Program-made: the position numbers and the translations under genes
Assembly (NCBI GenBank): GCA_934317215.1
Contig: CAKREH010000009.1
Location: 1 to 64,000, forward strand
Reading direction: 5' to 3'
Origin: an uncultured Roseburia sp.
GTDB taxonomy: Bacteria > Bacillota > Clostridia > Lachnospirales > Lachnospiraceae
DNA length: 64,000 nt
The notes under the pieces: generated by a model
The model's input: only the letters and a program-made list of their open reading frames with translations
What the model was told of the DNA's origin: nothing
Database searches by the model: none
In this document: piece by piece, positions 61,273-64,000 of the stretch
Layout: every line of letters begins with the position of its first letter
Position numbering within the stretch: position 1 is the stretch's first letter

Positions 61273-61671
61273 ATGGAAGTGAAGAATTGCAAGGGCTGTG
61301 GACGATTATTTAATTATATGGGTGGTGCACCATTGTGTGATGGATGCAGAAAAAAGCTTGAACAGAAGTTTCAGGAAGTAAAACAGTATCTGGAAGAGAA
61401 CCCGAATGCATCTGTTAACCAGGTATCCGAGGACAATGATGTGTCAGTAAAACAGATCAAGCAGTGGATCCGTGAAGAGAGACTTTCACTTTCAGAAGCT
61501 TCACTTGACGGTGTTACCTGCGAGCATTGCGGCAGACCGATCCGGACGGGGCGCTTTTGCGAAAAGTGTAAAGCGGCAATGGCAAATTCATTCGCAAACT
61601 CGATTGAAAAACCAAAGCCTGTAGAACCACAGAAAAAAGAACGCGACGGAAACAAGATGCGTTTCTTATAA
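61273..61671 (+). CDS. yvyF: YvyF/TIGR03826-type flagellar-region protein
   Basis: A 132-residue protein with two small zinc-ribbon-like modules (CKGCGRLF...CDGC near residues 6-25 and CEHCGRPI...CEKC near 82-101). Between them lies a DNA-binding-like helix-turn-helix (ASVNQVSEDNDVSVKQIKQWIREE). It is a conserved neighbour of comFC and flagellar genes in Firmicutes (YvyF of Bacillus). Function is unknown, perhaps regulatory. ATG 61273 follows GGAGGG; an upstream start at 61252 is possible. Confidence 0.85.
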   Translation: MEVKNCKGCGRLFNYMGGAPLCDGCRKKLEQKFQEVKQYLEENPNASVNQVSEDNDVSVKQIKQWIREERLSLSEASLDGVTCEHCGRPIRTGRFCEKCKAAMANSFANSIEKPKPVEPQKKERDGNKMRFL

Positions 61672-61678
61672 GAAAAGA

Positions 61679-61862
61679 GCACTACTGTTCAGATGCAAGC
61701 TTGACACTTTGCTGTCAAGCTATGCGCCGTAGTGTATATTGTTGTGAGCTTACAGCCCCTGCCTCGAAGAGGCACTTTTCATGGGCTGTAATCGTTGCTG
61801 GTCACACTGGAAGTGTGGACAGCAACAAAAGAGCAGGGCCTGACAGGTGGTTCTGCTTTTTT
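61679..61862 (+). ncRNA. Candidate structured RNA downstream of comFC-yvyF (possible raiA-motif RNA)
   Basis: A ~180-nt non-coding stretch folds into consecutive stems. CACTAC (61680-61685) pairs with GTAGTG (61729-61734), enclosing AGCTTGACA/TGTCAAGCT (61698-61721). ACAGCCC (61752-61758) pairs with GGGCTGT (61783-61789), enclosing TGCCTC/GAGGCA. GTTGCTG (61794-61800) pairs with CAGCAAC (61820-61826), enclosing CACACT/AGTGTG. A terminator AAGAGCAG/CTGCTTTT (61829-61860) ends it. The large raiA-motif RNA of Clostridia is usually near comFC, so that identity is plausible, but I cannot match its consensus. Confidence 0.6.
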
Positions 61863-61865
61863 TCT

Positions 61866-61893
61866 TTGAAAAAGAGGGGCACTGTGCTATAAT
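61866..61893 (+). promoter_or_regulatory. Promoter of the small membrane protein gene
   Basis: TTGAAA (61866-61871), a 16-bp spacer and TATAAT (61888-61893), just after the RNA terminator. Confidence 0.6.
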
Positions 61894-61954
61894 AAAAATA
61901 AAAATGTGTAACTGCGTGCAAAAAAGCAGTCTGGTAAGAGAAAGGAAATGCAGC

Positions 61955-62380
61955 ATGGTCAATGAACAACGACTGCACAGTATGATAAAAATAGCAAAAT
62001 TTGATGCAAATGACGGAAAAAGCTGCAAACCAATGATACAGTATGCAAGGAAAGATTATGTAGCATTACAGCTTCTGAAAAGTTTTGTGGCCGGCACGAT
62101 TGCTTTTTTTATGATGTTAGGGCTTTGGGTACTCTATTCTATGGATGCTTTGATGGAACAGATCAACAAAATGGATTTTGTAAAGTCTGCTGTCACACTG
62201 GGACTGTTCTATGGAATTTTTATGCTGATTTATCTTTTAGCCACATATATTATCTTTAATATGAAGTATACCTATGGCAGAAAAAAGGTAAAAAAATACT
62301 ATGCAGGATTAAAAAAGATCAATGCAATGTATCTGCGGGAAGAACGGCTGAAAGCAAACGGAAACAAAGACTGGGACTGA
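61955..62380 (+). CDS. Small membrane protein (141 aa), unknown function
   Basis: I do not recognise a named family. The 141-residue protein has a cytoplasmic N-terminal segment of ~35 residues and two strong membrane helices (about 43-65 and 78-100). The basic C-terminal tail ends in KANGNKDWD. ATG 61955 follows AAAGGAAA; in-frame upstream codons lie inside the RNA terminator and are unlikely. The next gene also encodes a membrane protein and cdaA follows, so a cell-envelope or c-di-AMP link is possible but unproven. Confidence 0.75.
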   Translation: MVNEQRLHSMIKIAKFDANDGKSCKPMIQYARKDYVALQLLKSFVAGTIAFFMMLGLWVLYSMDALMEQINKMDFVKSAVTLGLFYGIFMLIYLLATYIIFNMKYTYGRKKVKKYYAGLKKINAMYLREERLKANGNKDWD

Positions 62381-62434
62381 CAACGGGAAGCAGTGTGGAA
62401 GATATGAGTTTCACATGTGGGAATGGAGATTAGT

Positions 62435-63433
62435 ATGACGACCTTATTGGAATTAAAAGAAAAATTAACGCGTTTTTATGGAAAATATGATATATACATT
62501 ACACCGGTTATAAAGTTTGCTGTTGCGCTTACGGCATTTTTAATGATCAACCGCAATATCGGCTATATGGAAAAAATCAGCAGTACACCGATTGCACTGA
62601 TCCTTGCACTGATCTGTTCGGTTCTTCCGGTTGGAGGAACTGTCTTTATTGGTTCTGTGCTGATCCTTGCAGATATGTATGCTCTTTCCCTGGAAGTCTG
62701 CATTGTGGCACTGATCTTATTTGTTCTGATTTATATCCTGTATTTTCGTTTTTCTCCAAAAAATGAGTATGGGGTGCTTTTGACACCAATTTGTTTTGGG
62801 TTGAATATTCCGTTTGTGATGCCGGTCGGCATGGGACTTCTGCGGGAATTATATTCCATGTTTTCACTGATTTGTGGAATTATTCTTTATTTCTTTTTAA
62901 ACGGTGTAAAGCAGAATGAGACAACACTTGGCGGAGTGGATGAGAAGGATGCGGCAACATCAAAGATTGTTGTGGCGCTGAATCAGCTTTTAGGAAACCG
63001 GGAAATGTATCTGGTACTCGCGATCATGGTGGTGACTCTGATCATTGTCTATATCATACGAAGAATGTCAATTGAACATGCATGGGCGATTGCGATTATT
63101 TTTGGTATTCTGTTTGAGGCAGTTGGCATGATCGCAGGTGACATGGTCCTTGGAATCAGCGGAAAGACGGTTGTGATCCTGGTGGGAAGCATAATTTCCT
63201 GTGTGATCGCGTTTGTGATCCAGTTTTTGTTTTTTAATCTGGATTATTCAAGAACTGAGAGACTTCAGTTTGAAGATGATGAGTACTATTATTATGTAAA
63301 AGCAGTGCCAAAAGCGATTGTTGCAGGAACAGATAAAAAAGTAACCCGGTTCAGTGGAAAAGATGAACAGGATCGAATGACGAAAAAGCGTTTCGCAGAA
63401 GAAATGGAGATTGACGAAAATCTGCTGGATTAG
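62435..63433 (+). CDS. Polytopic membrane protein upstream of cdaA
   Basis: A 332-residue protein with eight to nine membrane helices in residues ~20-275, then a cytoplasmic tail beginning LFFNLDYSRTERLQFEDDEYYYYV with a tyrosine-rich acidic patch (cut at 20 for convention) and ending in MEIDENLLD. ATG 62435 follows TGGAGA; a start at 62417 is less likely. It is 39 bp before cdaA, and this pairing recurs in Lachnospiraceae, so it may partner the diadenylate cyclase. I cannot name the family. Confidence 0.75.
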   Translation: MTTLLELKEKLTRFYGKYDIYITPVIKFAVALTAFLMINRNIGYMEKISSTPIALILALICSVLPVGGTVFIGSVLILADMYALSLEVCIVALILFVLIYILYFRFSPKNEYGVLLTPICFGLNIPFVMPVGMGLLRELYSMFSLICGIILYFFLNGVKQNETTLGGVDEKDAATSKIVVALNQLLGNREMYLVLAIMVVTLIIVYIIRRMSIEHAWAIAIIFGILFEAVGMIAGDMVLGISGKTVVILVGSIISCVIAFVIQFLFFNLDYSRTERLQFEDDEYYYYVKAVPKAIVAGTDKKVTRFSGKDEQDRMTKKRFAEEMEIDENLLD

Positions 63434-63472
63434 TTGTTTGAATGACAGATAGCGGAAAGGAAAGTGAAGCAG

Positions 63473-64000
63473 GTGCAGAATGCGATGGCGACCATGGGCG
63501 CGTTTTGGGAAAAAGCGTCTATTTATTTGAATTTACCAAAGATTACAATGACGGATGTTGTGGAAATTCTCATCATAACATTTCTGTTTTATTATATGCT
63601 TGTGTGGATTAAGAATACGAGAGCATGGGTGCTGTTAAAAGGTATTATGGTAATACTGCTTTTTGTTCTGGTTGCAGCTGTATTTCAGATGAATACGATC
63701 ATCTGGATCGCAAAGAACACGTTAAGCGTCGCAATTACTGCCATAGTTATTATTTTTCAGCCGGAGATCCGGAAAGCACTGGAAAATCTTGGACAAAAGA
63801 ATTTTTTTACTTCTTTTTTTGTATTTGATTTTTCAAGAGGAGAAATTGCGAAGTTTACAGATAAAACGATCAATGAACTGGTAAAGGCATGTTATGAGAT
63901 GGGGAAGGTCAAAACAGGTGCACTTATCGTCATTGAGGATGAAATCGTTCTTTCGGAGTACGAAAGAACCGGTATTGCAGTAGATGGAATCCTGACAAGC
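63473..64000 (+). CDS. cdaA: Diadenylate cyclase CdaA (partial)
   Basis: The first ~176 residues of CdaA, the membrane-bound synthase of c-di-AMP from two ATP. Three N-terminal membrane helices (about residues 20-40, 48-66, 70-88) precede the start of the DisA_N catalytic domain (FQPEIRKALENLGQ, then TNELVKAC...GALIVIEDE). The catalytic DGA and RHR motifs lie beyond the window. GTG 63473 has AAAGG at usable spacing; ATG 63485 is the alternative. c-di-AMP controls osmotic and cell-wall homeostasis. Confidence 0.9.
   Translation, partial: MQNAMATMGAFWEKASIYLNLPKITMTDVVEILIITFLFYYMLVWIKNTRAWVLLKGIMVILLFVLVAAVFQMNTIIWIAKNTLSVAITAIVIIFQPEIRKALENLGQKNFFTSFFVFDFSRGEIAKFTDKTINELVKACYEMGKVKTGALIVIEDEIVLSEYERTGIAVDGILTS

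Overview
The window looks like a chromosomal segment from a motile, endospore-forming, anaerobic Lachnospiraceae (Clostridia; Roseburia/Agathobacter-like). This rests on the moderately low GC content, strong AGGAGG-type ribosome binding sites, TTGACA/TATAAT promoters, dipicolinate synthase genes, flagellar rod genes beside an MreB paralogue, a flavodiiron protein, and Rpn and BspA-type families typical of gut Clostridia. The genus is inferred, not proven.

Layout. 1-840: the 3' end of a 23S rRNA, tRNA-Met(CAT), a terminator, a palindromic MITE-like element inserted with a 7-bp target duplication into a dispersed ~120-bp repeat, and a promoter. 839-8933: a complete four-gene Wadjet (JetABCD) anti-plasmid system. 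9.1-22.6 kb: chemoreceptor, MYG1-like hydrolase, MATE pump, histidine phosphatase, C69 dipeptidase, TAXI lipoprotein, GltS, PfkB kinase, minimal BlaI-like repressor, YitT and LysR proteins, plus two small proteins outside known families. 22.6-25.9 kb: a methionine ABC transporter (metNIQ) whose leader holds a LysR-type dyad, a promoter, a 37-codon Met/Cys-rich leader peptide and mutually exclusive antiterminator/terminator hairpins. 26-33 kb: Rpn-family nuclease with a poly-A frameshift, BspA-type leucine-rich repeat protein, esterase, YkgJ protein, LrgAB and a LysM protein. 33.3-37.2 kb: hexuronate catabolism (uxuA, an AraC regulator, uxuB). 37.5-41.2 kb: aspartate kinase and dipicolinate synthase AB, separated by an 800-bp gene-poor stretch with a strong minus-strand promoter, 54-bp tandem repeats and a minus-strand terminator. 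41.3-51.1 kb: TSCPD protein, SecA, flavodiiron protein with a PerR-like operator, and uvrBA with a LexA-type box. 51.1-57.3 kb: a candidate minus-strand structured RNA, Mbl/MreB, flagellar rod genes and RecD2. 57.4-60.4 kb: a minus-strand TrpXYZ-type ABC transporter. 60.5-64 kb: comFC, yvyF, a candidate structured RNA (possibly the raiA motif), two membrane proteins and the start of cdaA.

The functional themes are plasmid defence, amino-acid uptake (methionine, glutamate, an aromatic-amino-acid-type ABC system), hexuronate use, DNA repair, and motility/sporulation. The most novel-looking signal is the apparent translation-coupled attenuator in front of metNIQ, because Firmicutes usually control methionine genes with S-box or T-box RNAs. 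Next in interest are three candidate non-coding transcripts and the nested MITE/dispersed repeat.
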